DNA of 64,000 nucleotides. Origin: Serratia quinivorans. Lineage in GTDB: Bacteria > Pseudomonadota > Gammaproteobacteria > Enterobacterales > Enterobacteriaceae. The stretch is from NCBI GenBank assembly GCA_900457075.1, contig UGYN01000002.1, positions 496,001 to 560,000 of the forward strand, in the 5' to 3' direction. Below the pieces are notes generated by a model. That model ran no database searches, was not told where the DNA came from, and saw nothing but the letters and a program-made list of their open reading frames with translations. Shown here one piece after another: positions 24,317-34,318 of the stretch. Positions within the stretch are counted from its first letter, which is position 1. Every line of letters starts with the position of its first letter. The translations under genes and the position numbers were made by a program.

Positions 24317-25648
24317 TTATTCCTCGGTTAATGAAGTATGAGCGCGATCCAAAATAGGTTTAAACAGATAACTCAACAGTGAGCGCGAGCCGGTCTTCAC
24401 AAACACCTCCACAGGCATCCCCGGTTTGATGTCTTCGCCACTGAGCAATTTCATGCCCTCGGGCGAAACCGTGACCTGCATTTGGTAGTAGGGTTCGCCA
24501 TTGGCCTTGTCGACCAGACGGTCGGCAGAAACCAACGTCACCGTCCCCGGTATTTTCGGGGTCTTGTTTTGGTTGAAGGCGGTAAACATCAAATCCACCG
24601 GCAACCCGTTGTACACTTTATCAATCAGCTCTACCTTGAGGCGTGAATCCACCACCAATGTAGCCTGACTGGGTACAACGTCCATCAGGTGGTCACCCGC
24701 TCCCACGACGCCCCCCTGAGTAAAGATATTTAACCCAACGACAGTCCCATCCACCGGCGAGGTGATGGCGGTGTTGCCGAGGTCAAAATTCGCCATTTCC
24801 AGCTTGTTTCTAAACTCGCTGGCATCCATCTGCGTTTGCGCCAACTGAGTTCTGACTTCGCGTTGATAGTCGGCAAAGCGTTGGTCGATCCGCTGCTGAG
24901 ACTCCTGCAACTGTTTTTGTACCTGGCCAATTCGCCCAACGGTTTCATCGATACTGCTGTTCACTTCTGCAAACTGACGCTGGACTTCCAGATAACGGTT
25001 GCGCGGTAAATAACCGTCCGCAGCCAGTTGCTTCATGCTGTTCATCTGTTCACGCAGGCTGGAAAGCTGGATTTGCTTGTTGACCCTTGAGTCCTGCAGG
25101 CCCTTCAGTTGGAAACGCATGCCGTCCATTGACTGTTTATAGCCGTCAACTTCGCTTTGTAGCCCTATGCGACGGGAAGAGAATAACTGCGTTTGCAATG
25201 CGATGATCTCAGCGACCCGCGGCTGAGCCTGGATGGTTTCAAAAACAGGAGAAAAAGTGACTTTGCTTAATCCATCACGTTCAGCCAGCAAACGTCCTTC
25301 ACTGGCAAGCGTGGTGTAATATTGGTCACGAAGCGAGTCAACCTGTGCCTGGGCCTGAACCTGGCTCAACTGCACCAGCACCTCGCCCGCTTTAACCTTG
25401 TCGCCTTCTTTTACCGTGATACTTTTGATGATGCCGCTGGCCGGGGCCTGTACGGTTTTACGATTGCCGGAAACGGTCACCGAACCTGGTGACGCGACCC
25501 CTTTATCCAAAGGTGCAAACGCAGCCCAGGCGAAGAAGCCAAACAGGCCAATCCCAACCACTAACCACCCCATGCGGGTGAAACGCCGTTCATCCTGTGG
25601 GATCTGTTCTGAATACGAGTCTTGCGGCTCGCCAATGTGCGTAGACAT
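24317..25648 (-). CDS. lipC: Type I secretion membrane fusion protein LipC (HlyD family)
   Basis: A 443-residue periplasmic adaptor that bridges LipB and LipD. It has a short cytoplasmic N-terminus and one membrane helix (about residues 27-46, MGWLVVGIGLFGFFAW). Lipoyl-type half motifs follow (VQAPASGIIKSI... and AITSPVDGTVVGL), with a long coiled-coil hairpin between them (about 95-270). The frame is open 17 codons further upstream, but the ATG at 25648 has AAGGAG five bases away and gives the expected length. Confidence 0.92.
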   Translation of the reverse strand: MSTHIGEPQDSYSEQIPQDERRFTRMGWLVVGIGLFGFFAWAAFAPLDKGVASPGSVTVSGNRKTVQAPASGIIKSITVKEGDKVKAGEVLVQLSQVQAQAQVDSLRDQYYTTLASEGRLLAERDGLSKVTFSPVFETIQAQPRVAEIIALQTQLFSSRRIGLQSEVDGYKQSMDGMRFQLKGLQDSRVNKQIQLSSLREQMNSMKQLAADGYLPRNRYLEVQRQFAEVNSSIDETVGRIGQVQKQLQESQQRIDQRFADYQREVRTQLAQTQMDASEFRNKLEMANFDLGNTAITSPVDGTVVGLNIFTQGGVVGAGDHLMDVVPSQATLVVDSRLKVELIDKVYNGLPVDLMFTAFNQNKTPKIPGTVTLVSADRLVDKANGEPYYQMQVTVSPEGMKLLSGEDIKPGMPVEVFVKTGSRSLLSYLFKPILDRAHTSLTEE

Positions 25649-25702
25649 ACCAACTCCTTTGACTGCAGACGGCATTTTGGTGCCGCCCGGCAAGTACACA
25701 GC

Positions 25703-27469
25703 TTAATTAATTTGAGTTTTTGGAATATTGCCTTCGTCCGGCTCGGAGTTGACTGCGCGCACCGCCTGCTGTGGAGTTTGCGCCTTCTGCGCATTGGCCA
25801 ACGCTTGCAACACCTGCTGAGTTGGGCCAAATGCATTGACGGTACCGTTCACTAACAGCAGCAGCTTGGTGGTCATCGACAACAGGTTGGTTCGATGGGT
25901 AATCAGGATCACCGTTTTATTACGCTGTTTAAGGAACAGGATCGCCTGATTCAGCGCTTTTTCACCGGCATCATCCAGATTGGAATTGGGTTCATCCAAT
26001 ACGATCAGGGAAGGATCGCCATACAGCGCACGGGCCAGGCCAATACGCTGCTTCTGTCCGCCGGATAATCCCGCCCCGCCATTGCCGATGATCGAATCAT
26101 AGCCATTAGGAAAACGCAGGATCAGCTCATGGACTCCGGCCAACTTGGCGGCTTCAATCACTTTCTCAGAATCGATGTCGTTAAAACGAGCGATGTTCTC
26201 GGCAATGCTGCCAGCGAACAGTTCGATATCCTGCGGCAGATAACCGATGAATGGCCCCAGTTCGTCTTTATTCCATTGGTAAATATCGGCATTATCAAGC
26301 CGCACAATACCTTCGCTGACCGGCCAGATACCTACCAACAAACGCGCCAACGTGGACTTACCGGAAGCGCTTGGCCCGATAATCCCCAGAACGTCCCCCG
26401 GCTGGATCGCGAAGCTGACATTATGTAATACCGCATCGCCTTTGGAGCCCGGAGGCGTGGCAGTAACACCTTCAACAGAGATGACCCCTTCCGGCCGCGG
26501 CAAAGACATACCCATACCGCGTGGCGGATGTTTATCCAGTAATTTCACCAGGCGCTGATAGGAGAGTTTGGCAGAGCTCCAGCTCTTCCAAACGTTGATC
26601 ACCTGTTCGATAGGTGCCAGTGTACGTCCCATCAGGATAGAACCGGCAATCATCATTCCGGGGGTAATATGGCCATCTATCGCCAACCAGCCACCCAGTC
26701 CCAGCACCAGGGATTGCAACGAAAGACGAACAAATTTGGTTATAGAGGTAACGGTAGTGGCACGCTCGCTGGCGACACGTTGGCTATTCAGAAATCTCTG
26801 ATGCAAACCGAACCAGCGGCGCTTTAGATTAGGTAGCATGCCCAATGCCTCGATCACTTCGGCATTACGCAAATTCGTACTCGCCAAACTGCTGGACATG
26901 ATCGATAACTTGCTGGCTTCTCCCAAAGGTTTCTTGGAAACCATTTCGTTGACCACCGCCAACGCAACCAACAACAGTGAGCCAACCAGGGCGAACAATC
27001 CCAACCACGGGTTAAACAGGAAAATCACCAGCAGGTAAATCGGGAACCAGGGCGCATCGAAGAACGCAAACAATGCGCTACCGGTCAGGAACTGCCGTAC
27101 GGTGGTCAAATCACCCAGCATCTGCCCTGCGTCGGAAGAGCCATTTTGCAGATTGGATTCATAGGCCGCGGTGTAAACACGGGTGTTTAATCGCATATCC
27201 AACTGACTGCCGATACGGATTACAACCATGCTACGGACATACTCAAGAAGCGCCATCATACCGAACATTCCCAGCATAATCAGCGTTAACATCAGCAAAG
27301 TGATTTCATTACGTGAAGGAAGTACCCTGTCGTAGACCTGCAACATATAGACAGAGGGAACTAACATTAATAAATTTATAAATGCGGTAAATATGCCAAC
27401 GGTCCAGAAGATTTTACTGCGTGTCCGTATAACATCCGCAATTTCATTACGCGGTATAAATTGATTCAC
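25703..27469 (-). CDS. lipB: Type I secretion ABC transporter LipB
   Basis: A 588-residue ABC exporter with an N-terminal membrane domain (about 1-310) and a C-terminal ATPase. Walker A is GPSASGKST (about 358-366), the signature is LSGGQKQR, and Walker B is LIVLDEPN. It energises one-step export of substrates with a C-terminal signal. The length equals that of S. marcescens LipB. The start is GTG (27469) with AAGGA upstream. It heads the lipBCD operon and is divergent from the SlaA-like gene. Confidence 0.93.
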   Translation of the reverse strand: MNQFIPRNEIADVIRTRSKIFWTVGIFTAFINLLMLVPSVYMLQVYDRVLPSRNEITLLMLTLIMLGMFGMMALLEYVRSMVVIRIGSQLDMRLNTRVYTAAYESNLQNGSSDAGQMLGDLTTVRQFLTGSALFAFFDAPWFPIYLLVIFLFNPWLGLFALVGSLLLVALAVVNEMVSKKPLGEASKLSIMSSSLASTNLRNAEVIEALGMLPNLKRRWFGLHQRFLNSQRVASERATTVTSITKFVRLSLQSLVLGLGGWLAIDGHITPGMMIAGSILMGRTLAPIEQVINVWKSWSSAKLSYQRLVKLLDKHPPRGMGMSLPRPEGVISVEGVTATPPGSKGDAVLHNVSFAIQPGDVLGIIGPSASGKSTLARLLVGIWPVSEGIVRLDNADIYQWNKDELGPFIGYLPQDIELFAGSIAENIARFNDIDSEKVIEAAKLAGVHELILRFPNGYDSIIGNGGAGLSGGQKQRIGLARALYGDPSLIVLDEPNSNLDDAGEKALNQAILFLKQRNKTVILITHRTNLLSMTTKLLLLVNGTVNAFGPTQQVLQALANAQKAQTPQQAVRAVNSEPDEGNIPKTQIN

Positions 27470-28130
27470 TTTCTTTCCTTAACTTCACCCGCACTGTCAG
27501 CCAAATTCGCATTGATCCGCATAGGAAACTTCCCAAACGATAATCACCCCTAACATGCTCAAGACTGCAGTCGCAATTTTTATTAACTATAGATACATAA
27601 ACCCGATATCGGCAAGGCACAAAGGAAAAAAAAACTGGTAACCTCACATCATTTTTTTAATTTCAAAAACAATAAGTTATACCGTGCAAGCAACTTAAAA
27701 ACCAAACCAACAGTTATTACATGGTTTTTCACGTCTCTAATCCCTGTTTTTACATATGAACTTTCAAAAAATAAATAATTAGACATCTAATAATCACCAC
27801 ACTTAGTAGCATGTTTTGAATTATTATCATTAATAAAAAACCATATATAATCAATATATAAAGAGCGCAAGCCATTACTTTCATGAACTTTTAAGAATAG
27901 TACGATGGCAAATAAATAAAAAAAATCCTAGTTCCTTGACAAAATTCCCGTTAGCTCCTTTGCTTAAATTGCGAAAACAAAAATTGCTATTCATGCGCCA
28001 TCTTTATATGTCGCTGTTTTTGCGCTCGTTAACACTAAAAATTCTGACCGAATCTCTCTGTTAACGGTAGTGGAGCAAGGTCACGACATACTTATGACAA
28101 TAGAAATGGGTACATCCAAAGGGGTAACGT
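27470..28130. promoter_or_regulatory. AT-rich divergent promoter region lipB / slaA
   Basis: 661 bp without a gene, visibly AT-rich. On the plus strand TTGACA (27936-27941) could serve as a -35 element; a TGC-TTAAAT extended -10 candidate (27961-27969) is spaced too far from it to be certain. The slaA-like gene has a clear ribosome binding site (AAAGGGG, 28118-28124). The length suggests a long 5' leader or several regulator sites. Confidence 0.45.
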
Positions 28131-31089
28131 ATGGCCACATTAGTAACACAGCAAAAAACAGCAGCGTTGTTTTTAGCCATATCAGGAAAGAACATTGATG
28201 CCGCGGGTTTAGAGTACTATTCACAAAAAGTTGAGACTTCAGCGCTTTCACTTGATCAAGTCGCCCAAAAATTCATTGCAGGCACTGCTGGCCTAAATGG
28301 CAAATCAACCTCTGACATTGTCACTGCAATTTACACGGCAGTAAATGGTAGTGCTCCTACCGCTCCAGTTCTGGCTGCCCTTTTAGCCGGTAACGGAACT
28401 GCATCATCCATAGTGGCAAAAGTAGTTTCTGATCTACTGGACTACAAAGGCTTTGATTCCACATTATTGACACAACAGAACAACTTTGAAACGAAAGTTG
28501 AAAAGGTACTCTTCCCAGTAGCCAGCGCATCAGCAACTCCGGGAGCTGCTGACGTACAGGGGATTTTCCACGTTGTCGGTCTGACTCAAACCCAAGACGG
28601 GATCAACTATTGGGGCACAGTGCTGGCTCAAGGTTCAAAAACTCTGGCAGCCATCGCACAGTCATTTGTCAACTCCAGCCCATTGAAGACACTGAGTGAC
28701 AGCGCCTTCATCAATGCTATTTTCCAAAATAGCTATGAACGTGTGCCGACAGCGGCCGAAAGCAATAGTTATCTTGCTCTGCTGAGCGGAGGTTCTACAC
28801 GCGGGGATGTAGTGGCGCAAATTATTGGCGCATTGAAAGGAACGGTTGCAGTCGGTGATACCACGGCGCAGCAACACTACCAGGCAGCAACTCACGTCTA
28901 TCAGACGGGTGAACTTCCTGCACTGAACTTCCAGGAACAAGCCGCAGCCGTATTCCTGGCGGTGCCGGGCCGTGGCATAGATGCCGGTGGCCTCGACACC
29001 TGGAGTAAGGCACTGTTCGCAGGCAAAACCTATGCGCAGGTTATCACTACCCTGATCAACTCAGCAGAGTCTCAGGTTAAAGGTGGCCAGTTGACCGGTG
29101 ATGCATTCGTTCAACACGTATTTACTTTGGTGCACGGCGTTGCCGCCACAGCGGCGCAGTTAGCTACCTACGGTGCATTGGCTGATAAAACGGCCATTAC
29201 CCAAGCCATCATTAATGACTTGCGTACCTCCGTGGCGACCGATGCTGCCACCGTAACCCAGCAACACGGTTTTGAATTTGATATTGGTACCAGTCTGCTG
29301 TACAAAACAGCGGCATCACTGACGACCACTGCGGCTGGCGGCAATGCCACCGGCACCGTTAATACTGGAGCTTCACACCAGATTAGCAATGCCGAAACTG
29401 CGGTATTGACTGATGTTCAGCTTGCCGCTAACGCAGCCAGCGTCGTTAATCTGAAGTTCGCCGATCATCTGGCGAATCTGACCATTAACGGCACCAGCGC
29501 GGCGACGGTTAACCTGTCTGACAACGGTGTTAACCCGGGTGTCGATATTACCGTCAATAACGGCAACGTTATTCTGAATGCCAGCTCGGGTGCAGATGAT
29601 GTCCTGGTCACCACTACGGCAGCTGTTGCTACCGCTACTGGTGATTTTAATCTGGGGGGCAGGTAATGACTCACTGAAATGGTTGGGTAATGCGGCGGTT
29701 GGCGGTGCTAACACCGTCGGCGCTGGCATTTCTGGCAACGGCGGCGATGGTATTGATACCATTTCGGCCAACTTCATTACCAAAAACGTGGTGATGTCAG
29801 GTAACGCGATTGTCCGCACCGCGACGATTACCAGCAATGCCTCCCAGTTCACCAATTTTGAGAAAATTGACCTGGCTGGCTACATCGGCAAAGCAACGGT
29901 TAACACTGGCTCCACAGCGGCAAACCACACCTTTGACTTTGGCTTGTTAACCGGTAATGCAGTTTCTGAATCCAGCACTACCGGTTTGACCAACAACGTC
30001 GTTCAGGCTGCCACCTCCAACATTGGCTCACAAGGTTTTGTGTTGTCTGGCTTGGCTGAAGCAGTGAAAGTGATTAATGCTGCCGGTGGTAACTCCGCGC
30101 AGTTGGAAGTGACCGGTAATGCGACGGCGGCAAGCAGCGTGGAAATTACTTTCCTGCAGAATGCCACTAACCACTTTAACGTAACTTTCGATGCCGTTAG
30201 CTCAACCGATGTGAATGCCGGCTCTCTGGCACTGAACAGCAGCAGCAGCCTGTTGTTGCCAACTGCACTGAGCACGCTGAACATTGCGTCTGGCGGTACC
30301 GGTAGTTTTGACAATATCTTGTCACTGACTGGCACAAATGCTCAGGTACAGAACATTGCTGTTACAGGCGATCACTTACTGGATCTGACTGTGGGCAGTG
30401 GTTTTAGCAACGTGCGTGATATTAACGCATCTGCTAATACTGGCGGTTTGGATCTGAACTCAAACCATGCCGGTACCGGTGACGGTATCATCGTTCAGTT
30501 GCTGAACATTCTGCCACTGAGTGCGGTCACCACGGGGTTGTTGGCGCCAGTACTGACCGCCTTGGGTCTGAATGGTTATCAACTGACTGTTGAGGGTACC
30601 GGGACTACGGATAGCTTCAACGTTCTGGGTAACACCACCTTGGCCGGTGGCAACGGTGTGAATACCTATGAATTGAAGTCCAGTACTACGCAGGCCGGTG
30701 TCACCATTACCGACTTTGATAGCGCCAAAGACAAGATTGTTGACGCTGCTTCTGCTTTGACCATTTCTGGTGATACCAGCGGTACTGCGGTGGCGGATTA
30801 CGGCACCCGTGCTTCCGATACTCTGGATGCACTGCTGGGGACTCTGGTTGGCGGCCTGACCAACGGCGTTATCGGCCTGTTGGGCGGTATCCTTGGCCTG
30901 GGCAGCAGCAACGCGTTGACCGCGAAAGTGGGCGTAGCGTCTGTGGTATTCGGTGGGACAGGTGATAACGCCAGTTCTTATGTGATTATTGATAACAACG
31001 ATAACCACACATTGGATGCCAACGACAGCGTGGTTTACCTGACTGGGCAAAACCATCAGCAACTGTTGGATACTCTGCATTACGCCTAA
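28131..31089 (+). CDS. slaA: SlaA-like S-layer protein, DUF4214 repeats (frameshifted as sequenced)
   Basis: A large secreted protein without an N-terminal signal peptide, as expected for a type I substrate. The first 380 residues contain several DUF4214-like repeats (for example AALFLAISGKNIDAAGLEYY and AAVFLAVPGRGIDAGGLDTW). A low-complexity, Gly/Ala/Ser/Thr/Asn-rich beta region follows, with RTX-like pieces (LGAGNDSL; AGGNGVNTYEL) and a C-terminus ending LLDTLHYA. The frame breaks in a G run at 29654-29659 (six G where NLGAGNDS needs five). Corrected length is 985 residues, close to the roughly 100-kDa S. marcescens SlaA, whose gene also lies beside lipBCD. Confidence 0.87.
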
Positions 31090-31161
31090 GCAATACTCTG
31101 CAAACTGGCAATGTTGGTGAAGTCTGTCAGTTGCCGAAAAGTACCAACAATTAATATCAAT

Positions 31162-31193
31162 GCCGGCCAGTTAACTCTGACCGGCTTTTTTTT
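31162..31193 (+). terminator. Rho-independent terminator after slaA
   Basis: GCCGG-C-CAG (31162-31170) pairs with CTG-A-CCGGC (31177-31185) with one mismatch, followed by eight T. Confidence 0.88.
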
Positions 31194-31273
31194 GTGATTA
31201 AAGGAGTATTTCTCTTTGGAGAGGCTTCAGAGCGGGGAACTAATAAGGTGGGTTGGCTGAGGAGAAATTTGAC

Positions 31274-31307
31274 AAAAAAATCCGGAAACAAGGATGTTTC
31301 CGGATTT
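31274..31307 (-). terminator. Rho-independent terminator of the capsule operon
   Basis: AAATCCGGAAACA (31278-31290) and TGTTTCCGGATTT (31295-31307) form a perfect 13-bp stem with an AGGA loop. On the minus strand it is followed by seven T. It marks the end of the transcript that starts near galU. Confidence 0.9.
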
Positions 31308-31361
31308 AATAGAGAAGGATTCAGTAAACCCTGTCCGAGCCTTTATTGGTCATCGAAGCTA

Positions 31362-32696
31362 TCACCAGGGGGAAGTAATAGCCGAACTGGAACGCATCAT
31401 TACGGGCACATCCCCATCAGGCGTCGCGGTATTACCCTGCACTTCTTTCAAAGGCGTCGCCTTCTGTTGTTGCACAGGTGTGTCACTGGACATAAAACTG
31501 CGTAGGCTAGACGCAATCCCGGTTGAAGGCTGTGCTACCGGTTTTTCCTGCCAGAACAACATTGCATGTTGGTTATTGCCCTTCAACGCGATAGATATTT
31601 TTCCCCCAGGCAACACCTGATATTTCTCTACCGAGTATGAGCGGGCGACATCTGCGACTTTACTGAATGCCAACATAGATGGTTTTGGCTGACCATCACG
31701 AGTCAATAAGCCAAAGCGGTGTTCGTTGATCTTCGGATTATCACCATCATCAAGCAGATCATACCACCAGACCCCTTTGATATATGGCCGTGACTTCGCC
31801 AGGAAGGTGTACTTCACTATATATTGCGCGGCAATATCTTTCGACAAGCCCCCTTTCCCCTCATAGGTTGGCACACCTATTTCGGTAATATAGATTGGCA
31901 CCTGACGCCCTGCCGCCTTGGCAAGCTTCGCCTCAAACCGATCCACTACGCCGAGATTACCCTCAGGTGCTCGCACGGCATAGCTGTCGTTTCCGTAGGA
32001 GTATGGGTGAATAGATAATCCATCGACATAGTTGAGAACGCCCAATTTGACAATATTATCTACCCAGGAAGGATCGCGAGTTCCGGTCGGGTTGGCTGAG
32101 CCCGTCATGACAATCGCGTTAGGATCGGCCTTTTTAACCGCCGCAGCCGTTGCTTTCACCAACGCGACGAAAATCTCTGGCGAAGGTGGATTACGTGGTT
32201 TAGGTTTAATCGCGGTGGAATTGGTCCATTCGTTCCAAATTTCGTAGTATTTAATCTTGCCTTTGTATTTTGACGCCGTCCAATAAGCATAGTTGGCGAA
32301 GGCATTGATAGCTTCAGGTGTGGTTGGATAGCCCGATGGATCATACAGCTTGTTTCCATATGCCAGCACCAATAACCCGTTAAGCCCAAACTTCGCCTGA
32401 CCATCGTTAAAAGCCTTATCGGCCTTTTGCATATTTCCGGTAATCACATACTGGCCTTTTTGCTGCTCTAACCCACTCCAGGGGAAATCAGCACGATATG
32501 AAGTGAAGCCATAACGCTTTACCAATTCTAGATACTTGTCGGGATCGTTGGGATACCAGCGAAAATGCGTGTGTACCCCAACCTCAAAAGCTGCCGAGCC
32601 AGAACTAAAAAACATTAGCGGCAAAACGGCAAGGGCTAACAAAGTCACTTTGCTTTCCCCTGCCTTAGGTTTATTACGGCTTGCTATAGTCAGCAT
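31362..32696 (-). CDS. Secreted glycoside hydrolase, PslG-like TIM barrel
   Basis: A 444-residue exported glycoside hydrolase of the GH39/clan A type. Signal peptide to about residue 36 (cleavage near SGSA-AF). Catalytic residues: acid/base Glu in YYEIWNEWTN and nucleophile Glu in IYITEIGVPT. PslG of Pseudomonas has the same architecture and trims its exopolysaccharide. As the last gene of the capsule operon it probably cuts or edits the capsule polymer in the periplasm. The frame opens 29 codons earlier, but ATG 32696 has GGAGG five bases upstream. A Ser/Thr/Gln-rich C-terminal tail is of unknown use. Confidence 0.82.
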   Translation of the reverse strand: MLTIASRNKPKAGESKVTLLALAVLPLMFFSSGSAAFEVGVHTHFRWYPNDPDKYLELVKRYGFTSYRADFPWSGLEQQKGQYVITGNMQKADKAFNDGQAKFGLNGLLVLAYGNKLYDPSGYPTTPEAINAFANYAYWTASKYKGKIKYYEIWNEWTNSTAIKPKPRNPPSPEIFVALVKATAAAVKKADPNAIVMTGSANPTGTRDPSWVDNIVKLGVLNYVDGLSIHPYSYGNDSYAVRAPEGNLGVVDRFEAKLAKAAGRQVPIYITEIGVPTYEGKGGLSKDIAAQYIVKYTFLAKSRPYIKGVWWYDLLDDGDNPKINEHRFGLLTRDGQPKPSMLAFSKVADVARSYSVEKYQVLPGGKISIALKGNNQHAMLFWQEKPVAQPSTGIASSLRSFMSSDTPVQQQKATPLKEVQGNTATPDGDVPVMMRSSSAITSPW

Positions 32697-32797
32697 CTGA
32701 CCTCCAGCTTTAAATGGAAAATGAACTGTCTCAACGCCCCAGAGACCAGGAAATTCGCACTCCGCCGTGTGTAAAACCAACAATTCAAGCTTTATAA

Positions 32798-34216
32798 TTA
32801 ATATGCGGACTTATTAATAAAACCTTTGAAAATCGTCAGAAAGACAATTTTAACGTCCAACCAGACACTCCAGTTACGAATATAGTCCAGATCGAACTCA
32901 ACACGTTTTTGCATTTTCTCCAGCGTGTCTGTTTCTCCACGCCAGCCATTGATTTGTGCCCAGCCAGTGATACCTGGCTTCATTTTATGGCGCAACATAT
33001 AGCCATTGATCAACTTTCTGTACTGCTCATTATGCGCAACAGCATGCGGTCTTGGTCCAACAATGGACATATCGCCTTTCAATACATTGACGAATTGTGG
33101 CAGTTCATCCAAAGAAGTGCGGCGTAGAAATGCCCCAACCGAGGTTAAGCGCGTGTCCCCTTTTGTCGCCTGAACCACTTTGTCTCCATCCTCCATTACA
33201 GACATAGATCGGAATTTCCAGACCTCAATGGCCTTGCCATCCATGCCATAACGGCGCTGTTTAAAGATCACCGGTCCCGAAGAGGTAAACTTCACCATAG
33301 CAGCAATTAACAGCAGCACAGGGGAGATAAACAGTAAAATGAAAACTGACAGGACAATATCTTCAATCCGTTTAATAACCTGGTTAATTCCACTCATCGG
33401 AGTGTCAAACAGCGAAACAACAGGTACGCCGTTAATTTCTTCTGAACGCGATTGCAAAATATTGAAGGTGAAAATATCGGGTATTAACATCACTGAGCAG
33501 GTGGTATCGGAAAGGTCAGCAACCGTATCTTTGATTAACTTCTCTTGATCCATGGACATGGCAATGTACACACGGTCGATACGCCCGCTTTTGGCATCCT
33601 CAACCAATTGGCACAAATCTCCCCTGCGCTCAATCGTAGTGTCCAGCGGGGAATTGTCATTGTCATAAATGCCAAGAACCTTAAAGCCCATCCAATGAGC
33701 ATCACGTAATGACTCAGCAAGACGGATACCCACCGGCATCGCCCCCATTATCGCTACATTGCGGGTGTTAAAACCTATGTTACGCATATAGCCGAGGAAT
33801 AATCGAATGACACTACGCGAAATGACCAGGCCGCAACTCACCAATAAATACCATTGGATATAGACGGAATACTCATTGTTAAAGGAGTTAACCAGTGCGA
33901 CGGTGCCCGAAGTTAGAAGTAAACTCAGTGACCAATTTTGTAAAATCAGCTGAACCTCGAGACCGGCACGGACCCCCCGCCATGAGCGATAAAAATCGGT
34001 AATACCGCCTATCATTTGAAAAATTACAATTGAAATCAAAACCATAACCCAGTGCTGCATAATGAAATCAGCACCAGAAATCAGACAAGACAAATATAAA
34101 CCGGCAAAAATAATGAAAATATCTGAAAAGCGCTGAATCATTGAGGTTAGGGAAGCATTAGTGTGCAATGTCCCTCGACGGAAACCGTTCATAGATAACT
34201 GCCTATTAACAATCAT
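32798..34216 (-). CDS. wcaJ: Undecaprenyl-phosphate glucose phosphotransferase
   Basis: A 472-residue polyprenyl-phosphate hexose-1-phosphate transferase that starts capsule assembly. The N-terminal half has about four membrane helices (about 25-140), then a soluble Rossmann-like domain. The C-terminal catalytic domain (about 275-472) has KFRSM, LRRTSLDELPQF and MSIVGPRPHAVAHN. It closely matches E. coli WcaJ, even at the C-terminus (FLTIFKGFINKSAY). Glucose-1-phosphate is therefore the likely first sugar. Start choice between 34216 and 34192 is open. Confidence 0.92.
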   Translation of the reverse strand: MIVNRQLSMNGFRRGTLHTNASLTSMIQRFSDIFIIFAGLYLSCLISGADFIMQHWVMVLISIVIFQMIGGITDFYRSWRGVRAGLEVQLILQNWSLSLLLTSGTVALVNSFNNEYSVYIQWYLLVSCGLVISRSVIRLFLGYMRNIGFNTRNVAIMGAMPVGIRLAESLRDAHWMGFKVLGIYDNDNSPLDTTIERRGDLCQLVEDAKSGRIDRVYIAMSMDQEKLIKDTVADLSDTTCSVMLIPDIFTFNILQSRSEEINGVPVVSLFDTPMSGINQVIKRIEDIVLSVFILLFISPVLLLIAAMVKFTSSGPVIFKQRRYGMDGKAIEVWKFRSMSVMEDGDKVVQATKGDTRLTSVGAFLRRTSLDELPQFVNVLKGDMSIVGPRPHAVAHNEQYRKLINGYMLRHKMKPGITGWAQINGWRGETDTLEKMQKRVEFDLDYIRNWSVWLDVKIVFLTIFKGFINKSAY

Positions 34217-34318
34217 AGTATAGATGCCTTTTGTTAGTTTTCTCTGGTACCTATATCTCTTAACTTAGCTGAGCCACTCGCATGGCCCAGCTATATAATA
34301 TAGCGTTAAACTCAGAGA

